DNA of 64,000 nt from Omphiscola glabra (taxonomy: Eukaryota; Mollusca; Gastropoda; Lymnaeidae). Numbering within the stretch: the stretch's first letter is position 1; each line of letters opens with the position of its first letter. Positions 44,640 to 55,295 of the stretch are shown here, one piece after another. A model generated the notes under the pieces. It was not told the DNA's origin. It searched no databases and saw only the letters and a program-made list of their open reading frames with translations. Made by a program: the position numbers and the translations under genes. The DNA is taken from positions 9,727,562 through 9,791,561 of the forward strand of contig OZ024810.1 in NCBI GenBank assembly GCA_964017045.1. The letters run 5' to 3'.

Positions 44640-45662
44640 CTTGAGGTCATCAAAGTCCCAGGTTCGCTTGAGGTCATCGACGTCTCAGGTTCGATTGAGG
44701 TCATCAACGTCACTGGTTTGCTTGAGGTCATCAGTGTCCCAGGTTCGCTTAAGGTCATCAGTGTCTCAGGTTCGCTTGAGGTCATCAACGTCTCGGGTTC
44801 TCTTGAGGTCATCAACGTCACAGGTTCGCTTGAGGTCATCAGTGTCCCAGGTTCGCTTGAGGTCATCAGTGTCTCAGGTTCGCTTGAGGTCATCAACGTC
44901 TCGGGTTCTCTTGAGGTCATCAACGTCACAGGTTCGCTTGAGGTCATCACTGTCTCAATTTCGCTTGAGGTCATCAACGTCCCAGGTTCGCTTGAGGTCA
45001 TCAACGTCACAGGTTCGCTTGAGGTCATCATTGTCTCAGGTTCGCTTTAGGTCATCAGTGTCTCAGGTTCGCTTGAGGTCATCATTGTCACAGGTTCGCT
45101 TGAGGTCATCACTGTCTCAATTTCGCTTGAGGTCATCAACGTCTCAGGTTCTCTTGAGGTCATCAGTGTCCCAGGTTCGCTTGAGGTCATCATTGTCTCA
45201 GGTTCTCTTGAGGTCATCAGTGTCTCAGGTTCGCTTGAGGTCATCAACGTCTCAGGTTCTCTTGAGGTCATCAGTGTCTCAGGTTCGCTTGAGGTCATCA
45301 ACGTCTCAGGTTCGCTTGAGGTCATCATTGTCACAGGTTCGCTTGAGGTCATCCCTGTCTCAATTTCGTTTGAGGTCATCAACGTCTCAGGTTCTCTTGA
45401 GGTCATCAGTGTCCCAGGTTCGCTTGAGGTCATCATTGTCTCAGGTTCTCTTGAGGTCATCAGTGTCTCAGGTTCGCTTGAGGTCATCAACGTCTCAGGT
45501 TCTCTTGAGGTCATCAGTGTCTCAGGTTCGCTTGAGGTCATCAGTGTCTCAGGTTCTCTTGAGGTCATCAGTGTCCCAGGTTCGCTTGAGGTCATCATTG
45601 TCTCAGGTTCTCTTGAGGTCATCAGTGTCTCAGGTTCTCTTGAGATCATCATTGTCTCAGAT
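44640..45662. repeat. Minisatellite, 27-bp unit, about 38 copies
   Basis: The unit is GAGGTCATCAACGTCTCAGG plus TTCGCTT. Main variants are AACGTC/AGTGTC/ATTGTC and TTCGCTT/TTCTCTT. The unit is divisible by three, so a 368-codon frame (9-residue SQVRLRSSV-type repeat), a second plus frame (SLEVINVSG) and minus frames (MTSSEPETL) are all open. That several frames and both strands are open argues against a specific coding role. Confidence 0.98.
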
Positions 45663-46562
45663 TCTCCCCCGTGTGAGGATGCCGGGGCACCTTGGGGCGA
45701 TGTGGTGCACAAGTTTGGAAACCCCTGGGGTATAAGCCAAAACGACCCAAATCCTAATCCTAATCCGGGACACATATATTTAAACTGCTGACCGTGACGT
45801 CAAATGTAATTATAATTAATTCATTAATCATGTTAATTGGGGGTGGGGTGGGGGGAGGGAGGGTGCGAAAGCTTATTGATACGTACACAGAGTTTTGGGA
45901 GGTGGGGGTGGTTGCCATTCCAAATGTGTGGTCGCAACAGGGGGTGGGGCATGGAAAAGGAGGGAGGGGGGGTCAAAATTATTTTTTTCTTTGCGTACGC
46001 AATACATGGACGACAACTCACTGGATCTATACTTGCAGCTTTCACATTTCCCAATTTTGAGGAAAACATTTCTCATTTTTAATTATTATTCCTGTCTCGT
46101 AATACCCGAACCCGGACTCGGACCCACCGGGTATAGCCTCAAAAAATACCCGGACCCGACCCTACCGGGTATAGCGTCAAAATACCCGTACCCGGTACCT
46201 AGACAAAGAGATTCTAGGAGCACTTGTTCACAAAGCAATGTGATGACCTCTTACAAAATATGGTTTAACTACGTCACGGTGACATCCCATTCAAAGTAAA
46301 ACTGAACTATGGGCGGTATATGTGCAGGATCAAGATAGCTTGTTTTCGTATGCATACTTAGGAGATGGCCTTTTATATCAGCCTCGCCAGTGCACATGAT
46401 ACACAGTTACAGTGTATGACGTTAGTGGTGGTTTGTTTTCGCGCTCAAACGTTTATATTATGGAATGCCGAAATGAGCAGTCCTTCGATCTGCGTGCACG
46501 TTGCAATAGCTCATTTTCACTGTCCATTTTTTTTTAATGTTATAGCTTCATACTGTCTAGAC
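45663..46562. other. Stretch with G-rich and CCCGG-rich patches
   Basis: G-rich text at 45838-45970 gives several overlapping frames. At 46095-46205 a degenerate repeat of ATACCCGGACCCG type appears with CCGGGTATAGC. No gene recognised. Confidence 0.5.
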
Positions 46563-46760
46563 CAGCGGTTCTCAACCTGCGGGTCGCGACCCCTTTGGGG
46601 GTCGAATGACCCTTTCCAAGGGGTTGCCTAAGACCATCGGAAAACACATAAACTAACAGTTATGAAGTAGCAACGAAAATAATTTTGTGGTTGGGGGGGT
46701 CGCCACAGCATCAGGGACTCTATTAAAGGGTCGCGGCATTAGGAAGGTTGAGAACCACTG
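46563..46760 (+). mobile_element. SPIN/URR1-like hAT MITE, copy C (198 bp)
   Basis: It begins CAGCGGTTCTCAACCTGCGG and ends GGTTGAGAACCACTG, with CTAAGACCATCGGAAAACAC and AAAATAATTTTGTGGTT inside. It is flanked by a perfect 8-bp duplication, GTCTAGAC, whose central CTAG fits the known target preference of this hAT group. Confidence 0.93.
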
Positions 46761-46960
46761 GTCTAGACTCAGGGAAATGAAAATTGTGTTTCTGCCATTG
46801 TAAGCTAAGGCGATTTATAACTTTCCTTTTTTCTTTTTTATTCAAAAGAGCATTGGCTTGAGTTTGTGTGTGTGTGTGTAAGTGTCGTGGGAAAAAAAAG
46901 GGGGTGGGGGATGTCGTGTATTCACGCTGGACAATGAATGGGGTCGGTTTGGGTATCTAT

Positions 46961-47399
46961 TGCTTTGAACAGTCCTGGACATTAACAGCAGAACTCGAAA
47001 AGAAAATAAAGGCGATGGAGATGAGATGTTTCAGAAGCATTCTTGGCATCTGCTATAGAGACCACATCACCAATGAACAAGTGAAAGAAAGGATTCGTCA
47101 AGCAACTGGGCAGTACGATGACCTCCTGGTGTTGGTAAAAAAAAGCGAAAACTTGAATGTTTTGGCCACGTAACAAGGAAACAAGGGCTCGCCAAAGAAA
47201 TCATGCATTGCACAACGAGAGGAGGGAGAAGAAGGGGAAGACAGAGAAAAAGATGGGAAGATAACATCAAAGAGTGGACGGGATTAAAACTAGGCGAGGC
47301 TGTACATAGTGCAGAAGACTGAGAGGAATGGAGAAGGATCTGTGGCGCCCCAACGGTCCAAGGACTAAGGGACATGATGATGATGATGATGAATAACAT
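46961..47399 (+). mobile_element. LINE polyprotein C-terminal fragment with (GAT)n tail
   Basis: The plus strand reads SWTLTAELEKKIKAMEMRCF and then RDHITNEQVKERIRQATGQY, the familiar region downstream of the reverse transcriptase in many invertebrate LINEs. An A run near 47140 shifts the frame. The other frame then continues with ECFGHVTRKQGLAKEI, a basic RGGRRRGRQRKRWED block and IKEWTGLKLGEAVHSAED, followed by TGA, EEWRR, and the end RDM with ATGATGATG repeats at 47374-47391. A frameshift plus a stop make it a dead 5'-truncated copy. Confidence 0.88.
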
Positions 47400-47408
47400 A
47401 ATAAACAA

Positions 47409-47840
47409 CCCTTAAAAACAAAGTTTGTTTTTTTATACATCATTTATGTACATTTTTTTTTACTTGAATCTTCTAATGACCCACCCGCTTTTACACAGTA
47501 GAGTTATTTCCCCAACTATTTCAGAAAAAAAACCAAAAAGAAAATACTACACACCAAAGCTCTTGTGATAGTTTTGTAATAATCTCACTTAGTGCAGTTA
47601 TCGAGAATTTTATTTCTTGAAATCAGTGGCATCATATTTCCTTTCAGAATTCCCCCTTGAAAAACAGGAAAAAACTGATTTGAAAGAATAAGTTGTCATT
47701 GGCAAGGAGTCTATGCGCCACGTTTCAGATCGATAGCTGGGCGGGAAGTGGGTCAGTTAGTCTTCCGAAGACTTGGTCACCCAGACAGAAAGAAACACCG
47801 AAACAAAAAGCGAAGTTAATATAAAGGATTTTACGGGAGG
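47409..47840 (+). mobile_element. Unnamed interspersed repeat family, copy 4
   Basis: It begins right after the LINE tail and shares the family order: ACAAAGTTTGT, CTAATGACCCACCCGCTTTT, AACTATTTCAGAAAAA, CCCCTTGAAAAACAGGAAAA, GCGGGAAGTGGGTCAGTTAG, CAGACAGAAAGAAACA and AAAGCGAAGTTAATATAAAG. This copy shows best the 3' end with a CAGACAGAAA tract. Confidence 0.8.
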
Positions 47841-47984
47841 CAAGTCACGAGACTTTTCCTCCTTGCTACGTCATTATTTTGACATCTCGGCAAAGACAGT
47901 GTGACTCTAGTCATACATCAGTGCTACGCCACGGTGGAGAAAAGACCCCCAAAAATGCGTAGCTTTCATTCGGGCAAACATTAA

Positions 47985-48255
47985 TTGGATATACCAAACA
48001 AATCAATCGATGGTACATCAACCAGATCAACTAATGATATACCAACCATATTTTTATGTACAGCGCGGTGAGCCTAGCCCTAGGCTGGGGTACCGCGCTA
48101 TATAAGACAACAAATAACAATAATATCAACTAATGATATACCAACCAAATCAATTAATAATATATCAACCAGATCTATTAATGATATATCAATTAGATCA
48201 AGTAATGATACATCAACCAGATCAACTTATGATATATCAACCTGATCAAATAACT
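47985..48255. repeat. Minisatellite, 24-bp unit, about 9 copies, interrupted
   Basis: The unit is ATCAACCAGATCAACTAATG plus ATAT. It is interrupted at 48049-48123 by a LINE 3' end. Confidence 0.9.
48049..48123 (+). mobile_element. LINE terminal hairpin, ~75-bp insertion, copy 3
   Basis: Only the hairpin (TGTACAGCGCGGTGAGCCTA...GGGGTACCGCGCTATA) and an AACAATAAT tail are present, dropped into the 24-bp array. The insertion is far too short to encode anything. It shows that the last ~50 bp of this LINE are enough to mark an insertion. Confidence 0.88.
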
Positions 48256-48373
48256 ACTGAAGCACACCGGGAAAAGAACAATAGAAAGGTGCAATTTATA
48301 CATTTAAAACAATGTACATTCATAGGTTTTTTTGTATTTTTTTTCACCGAGAACGAAATGGGTTGGATTTTGG

Positions 48374-48536
48374 CAGTGGAGTAGCGAGAGGGGGGGGGGG
48401 GGAATCATGCCCCGGGCGCTACTCACAAAAGGGCGCCAAATGGTATATTTTACATATAATATTGTATGGTTTTCGAATAGTGTGGCGCTACAAAGGTATT
48501 GTGCCCCGGGCGTGACTTAAGCTCGCTACGCCACTG
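48374..48536. mobile_element. hAT-type MITE, 163 bp (CAGTGGCGTAGC type)
   Basis: The ends are CAGTGGAGTAGCGAG and CTCGCTACGCCACTG. Subterminal CCCCGGGCG motifs follow each end. Flanks GATTTTGG and GAGTTGGG agree at 6 of 8 positions, a decayed target duplication. A G run at about 48391-48402 lies inside. Confidence 0.82.
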
Positions 48537-49123
48537 GAGTTGGGTTGCTTATGTCACTAAACTCCTTACGTATTCTTCGCAATTTTGTAATATCAGATAT
48601 AAAAATTCACGTGTCAAAATTATTAGAAAAGCCAAACTTCCTTTTTGTTTCTAACCATTTTGTTCAACATTTTTTTCCTACTTTTTGTTTTTGTTGTGGT
48701 TTTGTTTACCGCAGCCGAGAATGCCTAAAAGTGAGCGAGTGTAATCATTGATTATATCTTTTAATCTCGTCGTCTGCTCTTGTCTGGCCGTCTGGTGATT
48801 AAGTGCTTTTTCAGTTACGTCGAGTGAAGTTTAATTTCCTCAAAGACAAAAATTTGTTAGCGGTGACCGGATTGTCCGTTTTGATCAGCGCGCCAGGCAG
48901 GACGTCACAACGCACAAAGCTTTCTATCGCATATTTAATATTGTGCATCAGTGTTGTTAAATCTGTTATGATTTCTATGTTTGTATGAGTATATCAAATC
49001 GTGTATCATTATATTAAACCTTATGGTAGTAATCTTTTTAAAGAATATATTTTTTTTTCGAGCCTGGGGGGCGTATAATGTATCGTGCCTCCCGGAAATT
49101 CCCCTTTCTGCTCCCGTATTCAG
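48537..49123. other. Unique stretch
   Basis: No recognisable gene or repeat. Confidence 0.45.
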
Positions 49124-49240
49124 AATATCACCAAATCTAACCATCTCCCATAATATCGCCAAATCTACCCATCTCCAAGAATATCAACAAATCTACCCAT
49201 CTCCGATAATACCACCAAATTTACCCGTCTCCCAGACTAC
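49124..49240. repeat. Minisatellite, 25-bp unit, about 4.5 copies
   Basis: The unit is AATATCACCAAATCTACCCA plus TCTCC. Confidence 0.9.
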
Positions 49241-50024
49241 CAAAAAGTCCATGGTGGCTCCCACATCCCCCTCCCCCCACCACCTCCCGCTAAACTCAAT
49301 ATCTCTGATGTCTTGACCAGAATGACTTCCAAACACAAGAGCCCCTGATAATTGGGCCAAAAATGGCTCATCTCGCGGGGAAAAAATATCAGTCTCCCTG
49401 ATTTTTGTCTCGTTTTTTTTTACAAAAATATAATACCGGAAGTGACGCGACCAGGAGATGAAAAGTGAATACGGCTATTTCAAGGGGCGGTAACCAGTGT
49501 CGCTCATAAGAAAGAAAGAGGAGGGGGGGGGGGAATCATAGCTTCAATTTTCCATAGTGTTACCCCCTTGTGACCGCACGACGTGCCCTGAGGCGGGATG
49601 GGACATAGTTGTGTGTGTGTGGAAGGGAGGGGGAATATGTCGTTTTGGGGAAGGGGCGGGCACACTAGCCAGTTTCAATCACTACTCCTCGCAACGAGAT
49701 TATGATTATATCACGGCAATGATTGAATGTAGTGGTCAAATATTTTATTATTTCACCTCCCCCCCCCCCGCCATTGTGTGTGCGCCCATGGCCTGTGTTC
49801 TAGGCGGTGTTCGTCGCACCCTATGACTCATTCAGTGGGGGTCGTATGGCGGGGTTTGGTGAAGGATGCCAGCCACCTCGGAGATGAGTGTTTGGGGGCG
49901 GGGATCATAAGGCAAGCCAGCCCCAAAGTTATGAGTAGCGTTACTCCGGGGTTTTGGGGGAGGAACGGTGGGGTTTAATGGATTGGGTGTTGATGAAGAC
50001 TTTTAGACAATGTAGGTACCAGGG
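49241..50024. other. Unique stretch
   Basis: G run at about 49524-49533 and C run at about 49760-49769. Short plus-strand frames show no family. Confidence 0.45.
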
Positions 50025-50222
50025 CAGCGGTTCTCAACCGTGGGCCGCGACCACTTTGGGAAAAGGGGGGGGGGGTCGAACGATCCTCACACAGGGGTCG
50101 CCTAAGACCATCGGATAGCACATATTTATGAAGTAGCAACGAAAATAATTTTATGGTTTGGGGGGGGGGGGGGTCTTCGCTGTAATAAAGTATCGCGGCA
50201 TCAGGAAGGTTGAGAACCAATG
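50025..50222 (+). mobile_element. SPIN/URR1-like hAT MITE, copy D (198 bp)
   Basis: It begins CAGCGGTTCTCAACCGTGGG and ends GGTTGAGAACCAATG, with CTAAGACCATCGGATAGCAC inside. Two G runs (50066-50075 and 50160-50173) lie inside it, and the last bases are mutated. The flanks TACCAGGG and ATTTAGAG do not match, so the target duplication has decayed or an end has been lost. Confidence 0.85.
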
Positions 50223-50999
50223 ATTTAGAGCAATAGTGTTTTAATATGTTAGGGATAAGGGGATACCTTTAAAGAAGTTGAAACTGAACAACGGTCGCGT
50301 CGACAAATAAGCCATCGTTAGCGTTTAGCGAACCATAATAGTCAAATAAGTTGTGTTAAAAAAAAAGAAATCTCTAAAACGAACTGTTTCGGTGCCCGAG
50401 AGAAGACTACAAAATGGTGGCGTAGTGCGGGATTCCAGATTTGAATGTACTGTTCTGCTGATAAGCGGGAGGAGAAAAAAAAAGGGGGAGGGGAGTAGAG
50501 GGGAGGGGGGGAATCGAGAAATATGTCTGTCCTTTATAAGAAAAAAAAAAATCAACAATTTATTTTAAAAAAGAACAACGTAATTTTTAAAGTGATCCCC
50601 CCCCTTTTTTTCTCCCCCCCCCCCAACCCTATAAAAATGTTAAAATCCGTGGGGTTAAAGAAGATAAGATTGAATTTTTATTTTTTTTTGGGGTGGAGGC
50701 ACCATCTCTAGCAAATTTCAAATATTACGAGTACTGACATGACTTGGGGGTGTTTAGCATTTAGACGACGTTTGGGGCAGACCGGAGTAAGCTGAGATGA
50801 TAGTATTACCCTTGTGGTACCGCGGACCGATGAGATTTGTGGGTGACAGGCTTGTGATGGCTGTGTGGGCGTTTCGAGTGACAAGCCTGGGGGGGGGGGG
50901 GGGGGCAGATATTTTTCTGGCACGCACAACGAAAGCCCTCAACCTGCCTGGTTGGATCAGATCATTGCCATTGTCAGCGGATATTGGTCTCGTCATTGC
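50223..50999. other. Unique stretch with many homopolymers
   Basis: G runs (50504-50512, 50891-50905), C runs (50598-50623) and A/T runs. No gene recognised. Confidence 0.5.
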
Positions 51000-51625
51000 C
51001 GTAAGGACCGTCCCGACGTGGCAAGGACCGTCCCGTCGTGGTAAGGACCGTCCCGTCGTGGTAAGGACCGTCCCGACGTGGTAAGGACCGTCCCGTCGTG
51101 GTAAGGACCGTCCCGTCGTGGTAAGGACCGTCCCGACGTGGCAAGGACCGTCCCGTCGTGGTAAGGACCGTCCCGACGTGGCAAGGACCGTCCCGTCGTG
51201 GTAAGGACCGTCCCGTCGTGGTAAGGACCGTCCCGACGTGGTAAGGACCGTCCCGTCGTGGTAAGGACCGTCCCGTCGTGGTAAGGACCGTCCCGACGTG
51301 GCAAGGTCCGTCCCGTCGTGGTAAGGACCGTCCCGACGTGGCAAGGACAGTCCCGTCGTGGCAAGGACCGTCCCGTCGTGGCAAGGACCGTCCCGTCGTG
51401 GTAAGGACCGTCCCGACGTGGCAAGGACCGTCCCGTCGTGGCAAGGACCGTCCCGTCGTGGTAAGGACCGTCCCGTCGTGGTAAGGACCATCCCATCATC
51501 GTAAGGACCACCCCATCATGGTAAGGACCATCCTGTAATGGTTAAGGCCACCCACTGCATGGTAAGGACCATCCCGTCATGGTAAGGACCATTCCATCAT
51601 GGTAAGGACCACCCATCATGGTCCA
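51000..51625. repeat. CpG-rich minisatellite, 20-bp unit, about 31 copies
   Basis: The unit is GTAAGGACCGTCCCGTCGTG. It varies at two sites, CGACGTGG versus CGTCGTGG and GCAAGG versus GTAAGG. Each unit has three to four CpGs. From about 51480 the units decay to CCATCCCATCATGG, the exact changes expected from CpG deamination. Long R/D/G-rich frames on both strands are array translations. Confidence 0.98.
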
Positions 51626-51859
51626 ATGCCTTAACGATGGTTCCTTTCAGGGCTATGTATACATAATGGGACAGAGTATGTATGTGTATGGCAAAGCCAT
51701 CTGTGTGGCGAGTATGTATGTGTAGAACGTTTTATAAAAATGTCATTGTTATATAAAGCATATAAAGTTCTTGATTACATGTCATGCATATACACATTTA
51801 ATATTATATGAACTATCTAAGTTGAACCATATTTTCTCATGTTTTATATGTTGATTTCC

Positions 51860-51965
51860 TAAACTGTCATGGTGGGCCCCCCGACGTTTCAATGTGTCCT
51901 TGAACTGTCATGTTACCCCCCCCCCCCCCCGACGTTTCAATGTGTCCTTGAACTGTCATGATTTT
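51860..51965. repeat. Two-copy repeat, ~50-bp unit
   Basis: The segment GACGTTTCAATGTGTCCTTG with AACTGTCATG occurs twice, separated by a C run (51916-51930). Confidence 0.85.
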
Positions 51966-52611
51966 GTGCCCCACCCCTAAGAAAAAATAATATTTAAAAA
52001 AAAAAAAAAAAACCACTTTAAAAAAAAAAATTCCAAAAAATTGTTCTATACCAAGTCTTTTCATTTGAAGCTCAGTCATGTCTCGTTCCACTATTTCCTT
52101 CACACAGATGGAACACAGTCCTTCATATATATATATAACCCTATCAGTGGCGTAGTTAGGGTCATGTCCCTTGGGGCGGTCCAAACTTATTGCCACCCCA
52201 CCCTAAACCCCACCCCCACCCCCCGTACACTCTACTTCCTACGCAAGTGTATCTTCATCTAACTGAAAAAGAAAGAGCAAAAGAAAAAAAGAAGTGAACT
52301 GTTATGTTCATCAAGCTGAAAGTAATGGGGTTCATGAACAATATGTTGTCAACGTTCCCTCGTAACAATTGAGAATTGTCAATTTGAAAGGTTCACCACA
52401 CTTTTATTTGATAAGCGCTCAACTGTACGAGAATAACCTTAACGAGGACGAGGGGGTGGGAGTTTATGGAGGGGGGGGGGCGCGCGTGTTGCGTGTGACG
52501 AGACATTCCGGATATGACGTGAGGTTTGAATGGCCCCGGGTGTAGCGATTGTCTGTGTTAAACGTACTTTGCCGCCAACATCGCGTGATGAGACACCTTA
52601 CATCAAAAGGC
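51966..52611. other. Unique stretch with a hAT-like left end
   Basis: A-rich tracts at 51996-52013 and 52020-52030. CAGTGGCGTAGTTAGGG at 52145 looks like the left end of a CAGNGGCGTAG hAT MITE. A right end was not found. Confidence 0.45.
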
Positions 52612-52935
52612 ACTGGGTTTGAGAGTATCAGTAAATGGAAACAACTACACAGGGTTTGAGAGTTTCAGTGATTGGAAACGACTACATAGGGTTTGAGAGT
52701 TTCAGTGATTGGAAACGACTACATAGGGTTTGAGAGTATCAGTGATTGGAAACGACAACACGGAGTTTGAGAGTATCAGTGATTGGAAACGACAACACGG
52801 GGTATGAGAGTATGAGTGATGGAAACGACTACATAGGGTTTGAGAGTTTCAGTGATTGGAAACGACTACATAGGGTTTGAGAGTTTCAGTGATTGGAAAC
52901 GACTACACAGGGTTTGAGAGTATCAGTGATTGGAG
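52612..52935. repeat. Minisatellite, 37-bp unit, about 9 copies
   Basis: The unit contains GGGTTTGAGAGTTTCAGTGA and TTGGAAACGACTACATA. Variants are TATCAG/TTTCAG and CAACACGG. Confidence 0.95.
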
Positions 52936-53364
52936 CTGAACACGTTTGTATGACGGGGACTTCAGTTGAAGAAAACAATACATGTTTCAACCAATGTCAT
53001 TCTTAATATCATTGTTTAAAAAAAAAATTCAATCAAAAAACAATCTTGACTTGTACTTGAGTCTTAAGACATAAGTGACGCAACAGTTACATGGTTAGAA
53101 GAGTTTTAACCTGAATTGCATCTCTATTGTTTGAAAAGGGTTTCCCCGGGGGGGGGGGGCTTTGACAGCTCCGGGGGGAAGGGGGTTTTTGCATATAAAA
53201 GTGCCTTCTATTTGCGGACCAATTAACCTACAAGTAATGGCTAGACATGTTAGCTAGTGGCTCATGGGATGTAACTCTGAGCTCAGCTGATTCAATGAAC
53301 TTTACTGTTTGAGGTTAATGAATTCTCAGCCTTGGTGATGTTCTCTCTTTACCTGGATTGAATA
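52936..53364. other. Unique spacer
   Basis: Contains a G run at about 53148-53159. No gene recognised. Confidence 0.45.
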
Positions 53365-53745
53365 CATGGTACCACTTTTTCAATGATGACCACATTTTCA
53401 ATAATGACCACTTATGCAATGATGACCCCTTTTTCAATAATGGCCACTTATTCAATGTGACAATTTTTCCAATAATGACCACTTTTTCAATGATAAACAA
53501 TTTTTTTTTTAAAATAATGACCACTTTTTCAATAATGACCACTTTTTCAATGCTAAACACTTTTTAAAAAATGATGACCACTTTTTCACTAATGACCACT
53601 TTTTTTAAATAATGTCCACTTTTTCAATAATGTCCACTTTTTCAATAATGACCACTTTTTTTAAATAATGACCACTTTTTCAATGCTAAACCCTTTTTAA
53701 AAAATGATGACCACTTTTTCACTAATGACCACTTTTTTTTAATAA
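53365..53745. repeat. Minisatellite, 18-bp unit, about 20 copies
   Basis: The unit is AATAATGACCACTTTTTC with indels in the T run. A block near 53530-53600 recurs near 53655-53720, a secondary duplication of about 125 bp. Confidence 0.94.
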
Positions 53746-54045
53746 TGACTAATTTTCATGGACTGACATATTGTTGGGAACCCTCGGGGGTGTATAATTG
53801 GCAACTTCTAAAACAAAACAAAAAATACTATTGACAAGTATCTTCTTGTTATAGATTTGACGTCTGCTATAACTAAAATCTACCCCGTTGCCCTGAAGAC
53901 ACGCCAAGGCGTACAGAGATTCACTGATCCATGCGGGTATAGCGTTAATCCACACTTATCCATACTTATCCATAACAAAGGCTAACGCGGTTAAATGTTG
54001 ATTTTTAAATTACTCGAATTTTTCCCCCAGCGCCATTAACAGAGT
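53746..54045. other. Unique spacer
   Basis: A 68-codon minus-strand frame (53749-53955) contains a non-repetitive segment WISESLYALACLQGNG followed by GT. It is too weak to call. Confidence 0.35.
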
Positions 54046-54690
54046 GTTTGGGCATTTGACCTGGGGAACATCATTCATAGGATGTCTCTCTGGGAACATC
54101 AGTTGTAGGATGTCGCTCTTGGAACATCAGTTGTAGGATGTGTCTCTGGGAACATCAGTTGTAGGATGTCTCTCTGGGAACATCAGTTGTAGGATGTGTC
54201 TCTGGGAACATTAGCTGTAGGATGTCTCTCTGGGAACATCAGTTGTGGGATGTGTCTCTGGTAACACCAGTTGCAGGATGTCTCTCTGGGAACATCAGTT
54301 GTAGGATGTGTCTCTGGGAACATCAGTTGTAGGATGTGTCTCTGGGAACTTCAGTTGTAGGATGTCTCTCTGGGAACATCAATTGTAGGATGTCACTCTG
54401 GGAACATCAGCTGTAGAAAGTCTGTCTGGGAACATCATTTGTAGGATGTCTCTATGGGAACTTCAATTGTAGGATGTCTCTCTGGGAACATCATTTGTGG
54501 GATATCTTTCTGGGACTTCAGTTGTAGGACGTCTCTATGGGAACATCAATTGTAGGATGTCTCTCTGGGAACATCAGCTGTAGAAAGTCTGTCTGGGTAC
54601 ATCATTTGTAGGATGTCTCTATGGGAACTTCAATTGTAGGACGTCTCTCTGGGAACATAAGCTGTAGGAAGTCTCCCAGCGGCTGCCCTA
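54046..54690. repeat. Minisatellite, 26-bp unit, about 25 copies
   Basis: The unit is TCTCTGGGAACATCAGTTGT plus AGGATG. A run of units with AGCTGTAGAAAG and CATTTGTAGG near 54395-54470 recurs near 54565-54640, a higher-order duplication of about 170 bp. Confidence 0.96.
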
Positions 54691-54733
54691 CAAATAAATG
54701 GCATTGATATAACACACGGGCGGTCTGACCTAC

Positions 54734-54868
54734 AGACAGGAAGTCGTTCCATGCAGCGCAGTGGCCAATGGTAGCGCTGTTAAAATTTTGTGAAGGGTCG
54801 CCCCCCAGACATTTTTGTAGCAAATGGCCGAATAAAATGGACTCTTCATCTTCAGTACGGCTTTTCAT
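54734..54868 (-). CDS. Weak candidate first exon (45 codons)
   Basis: On the minus strand CACAATGA opens 45 codons, starting MKSRTEDEESILFGHLLQKC and ending HCAAWNDFLS, before a TCT|GTAGGTCAG sequence that could be a donor. The composition is non-repetitive and mixed. No signal peptide or known domain is visible. The frame also stays open past the possible donor into the 26-bp array, which weakens the case. Low confidence. Confidence 0.2.
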
Positions 54869-55295
54869 TGTGGAGGGGGATTACATAGTTAATATAAATT
54901 ATAGCTGTAATCGGATCATATGAATGAGCTAATTCGAAAAATTTCAATAACAATATTGATAACCCAAATGTAACTGAGACAAGGGCTGTTTAACACTTTT
55001 GTCATGTTCACGTGTTAAACACTTCTGCCATGTACACGCGCCAACACTTCAGCCATGTACACATGTAAATAAAAGTTGTCTCTTTAAAAACAAACAAAAA
55101 AACAGACAAGCAAAGACAAACTAACCAAACACTTTCCATTTCTATTCCACACTTTGCTGGAATAATTTTCATTGGTCGTCGGTTCCATTGCATTGATTTA
55201 ATTCTGTGATCTCAGGTAATGGATTACTTTTGTGTGATGTCGCTAATCCCCTAAATCCACAAAAAAAAAACCGGCAGAGGATTAAAGCTGACGGT
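54869..55295. other. Unique spacer
   Basis: AT-rich. No gene recognised. A short repeat ACACTTCTGCCATGTACACG is present about three times at 54990-55068. Confidence 0.5.

Noticed and set aside
44629..45775. 368-codon and 242-codon frames on opposite strands
   Set aside because: Both come from the 27-bp array. Simultaneous openness on both strands shows the absence of selection on one frame.
50754..51511. Long R/D/G/P-rich frames on both strands
   Set aside because: Translations of the CpG-rich 20-bp array.
52145..52245. Complete CAGTGGCGTAG MITE
   Set aside because: The left end is good, but no inverted right end was found nearby.
53749..53955. Minus-strand 68-codon frame with a protein-like middle
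   Set aside because: Splice sites are weak and I cannot match the peptide to a family.
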